Below are positions 15,166 to 15,923 of a stretch of DNA of 15,923 bases, piece after piece. Numbering within the stretch: the first letter of the stretch is position 1; each line of letters starts with the position of its first letter. A program made the translations under genes and the position numbers. Source of the stretch: a bacterium (GTDB lineage Bacteria; DYJV01; JALVYZ01); contig JALVYZ010000043.1 in the NCBI GenBank assembly GCA_027037705.1, positions 1-15,923 on the forward strand. The letters run 5' to 3'. Under the pieces are notes generated by a model. That model had not been told where the DNA came from and ran no database searches. It worked only from the letters and a program-made list of their open reading frames with translations.

Positions 15166-15923
15166 ATGGGGGTAAAATTAACTCGTAGAAATTTTTTAAA
15201 AGTAGCAGGGGGTGGACTTGCATTTTTAAGTGGTGGAAAATTTATTAAACCAGATTTACTCAAAGCGCAAGTCCCAGTAAAATATGTAAAATGTAAAGAA
15301 ACTACAACAATTTGTCCTTATTGTGCAGTTGGTTGTGGTATAATTGTTCACACAAGAGATGGTAAATTTATAGGAAGTGAAGGGGATCCAGATCATCCTA
15401 TTAATAGTGGAAGATTATGCTCCAAAGGGAAGTCCTTAACTCAATTAAGCTATGATTTTAATAAAAATAGGCTTACAAAACCTCTTTACAGAGCTCCTTA
15501 TTCCACAGAATGGAAGGAAGTAAGCTGGGATTGGGCATTAAATCAGATTGCGAAAAAGATTAAAGATTACAGAGACAAATATTTTATTAAAAAAAATGCA
15601 AAGGGTCAAATTGTTAATAGAGTTGAGGCTATCGCTTCAGTTGGAAGTGCTGCAATTGATAATGAGGAATGTTTTATTTTACAAAAATGGCTACGATCTT
15701 TAGGTCTTGTATATATTGAACATCAAGCCCGTATCTGACATAGCGCTACTGTAGCGGCTCTGGCAGAGTCGTTTGGAAGAGGTGCTATGACAAATCATTG
15801 GATTGATATTAGAAATTCAGATGTTGTCTTAGTAATGGGAAGTAATGCAGCTGAAAACCACCCTATATCTTTTAGATGGGTGGAAGAGGCAATGAGTAAA
15901 GGTGCAAAATTAATTAGTGTGGA
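15166..15923 (+). CDS. fdnG: Formate dehydrogenase alpha subunit, selenocysteine-containing, Tat-exported, 3' end cut
   Basis: This is the catalytic molybdenum/tungsten bis-MGD subunit of an FdnG/FdoG-type respiratory formate dehydrogenase, which oxidises formate to CO2 on the outer face of the inner membrane. The Tat signal is TRRNFLKVAGG at residues 6-16. The [4Fe-4S] ligands Cys50, Cys53, Cys57 and Cys85 lie in CPYCAVGC and LCSKG, with conserved Lys87. The frame meets TGA at 15736-15738, after EHQARI. Without a break it continues as HSATVAALAESFGRGAMTNH and onward, which is the conserved family sequence around the active-site selenocysteine; the TGA is therefore Sec191 and not a stop. About 252 of the roughly 1000 expected residues are in the window. 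It is divergent from the two-component pair. A beta (iron-sulfur) and a gamma (cytochrome b) subunit would be expected downstream. Family identity is very secure; nitrate linkage is not implied. Confidence 0.96.
15736..15738 (+). other. In-frame UGA decoded as selenocysteine (Sec191)
   Basis: The codon lies in the motif HQARI-U-HSATVAALA, where enzymes of this family carry selenocysteine (or cysteine) as a molybdenum ligand. The frame is open on both sides and both halves match one protein. The host must encode SelA, SelB, SelD and tRNA-Sec, none of which is in this window. Confidence 0.95.
15739..15773 (+). promoter_or_regulatory. Probable bacterial SECIS element
   Basis: Just after the UGA, AGCGGCUCU (15753-15761) can pair with AGAGUCGUU (15765-15773) across a GGC tip: nine pairs, two of them G-U. 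The apex lies about 24 bases from the UGA, close to the spacing of known bacterial SECIS hairpins. A second, mutually exclusive hairpin, CGCTA-CTG-TAGCG, covers 15744-15756. The stretch 15727-15771 is 60% GC (27 of 45) in an AT-rich gene and uses codons rare nearby (AGC, GCG, CTG, TCG), as expected if RNA structure is selected. The exact fold is uncertain. Confidence 0.6.

Noticed and set aside
15154-15738. A complete 194-residue truncated molybdopterin protein or pseudogene ending at the TGA
   Set aside because: The same frame continues past the TGA with the conserved formate dehydrogenase sequence, and the codon sits exactly at the selenocysteine position. The TTG start is also worse than the ATG at 15166.

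Overview
The window is very AT-rich DNA (roughly 28-30% GC by eye) that is densely coding and looks like one contig of a Gram-negative, anaerobic, respiratory bacterium. The clues are a Tat-exported selenocysteine formate dehydrogenase, a sigma-54 response regulator, a tripartite RND efflux pump with a lipoprotein outer-membrane channel, HslUV, and queuosine synthesis. A low-GC lineage such as Deferribacterota, or a thermophilic relative of the old delta-/epsilon-proteobacteria, would fit. This placement is a guess from gene content and base composition; no 16S or other phylogenetic marker was tested.

Left part (1-5950, all minus strand). Transcription runs right to left: queC (7-deazaguanine synthesis), radC (JAB/MPN domain), a CLC chloride-transport protein with two CBS domains, hslV and hslU (ATP-dependent protease). 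The junctions are an ATGA overlap, 1 bp, a TAATG overlap and 14 bp, so this looks like one five-gene operon. A sigma-70-type promoter (TTGACA, 17 bp, TATAGG) lies in front of queC. After a 133-bp spacer follows the 5' part of ribF (riboflavin kinase/FAD synthetase), which runs off the left edge. The spacer is built of short-period repeats: hexamers beside ribF and phased heptamers beside hslU.

Middle (5951-11580, plus strand). A three-gene operon encodes a complete RND-type tripartite exporter in the order outer-membrane factor, periplasmic adaptor, inner-membrane pump. It is divergent from queC. A TGACA-N6-TGTCA inverted repeat sits between the two operons.

Right part (11604-15923). A sigma-54-dependent response regulator and its Cache-HAMP sensor histidine kinase lie on the minus strand, regulator first, abutting with no spacer. 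Divergent from them is the alpha subunit of a formate dehydrogenase. Its reading frame is interrupted by an in-frame TGA that reads as selenocysteine, and it runs off the right edge. The 220-bp divergent region carries a near-perfect direct repeat (GGNCAATTTTACGCA, twice, 23 bp apart) and, about 100 bp downstream, a sigma-54 -24/-12-like element in front of the dehydrogenase gene. The simplest model is that the kinase senses an extracytoplasmic ligand, phosphorylates the regulator, and the regulator binds the repeats to drive formate dehydrogenase expression, possibly also controlling its own gene.

I did not find a clearly novel multi-gene system. The most informative points are the regulatory layout in front of the selenoprotein gene, the probable SECIS element, the composite heptad/hexad repeat spacer, and residue substitutions in the CLC and RND transporters. 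No tRNA, rRNA, CRISPR array or insertion sequence was recognised, and no gene-free stretch exceeds 300 bases.
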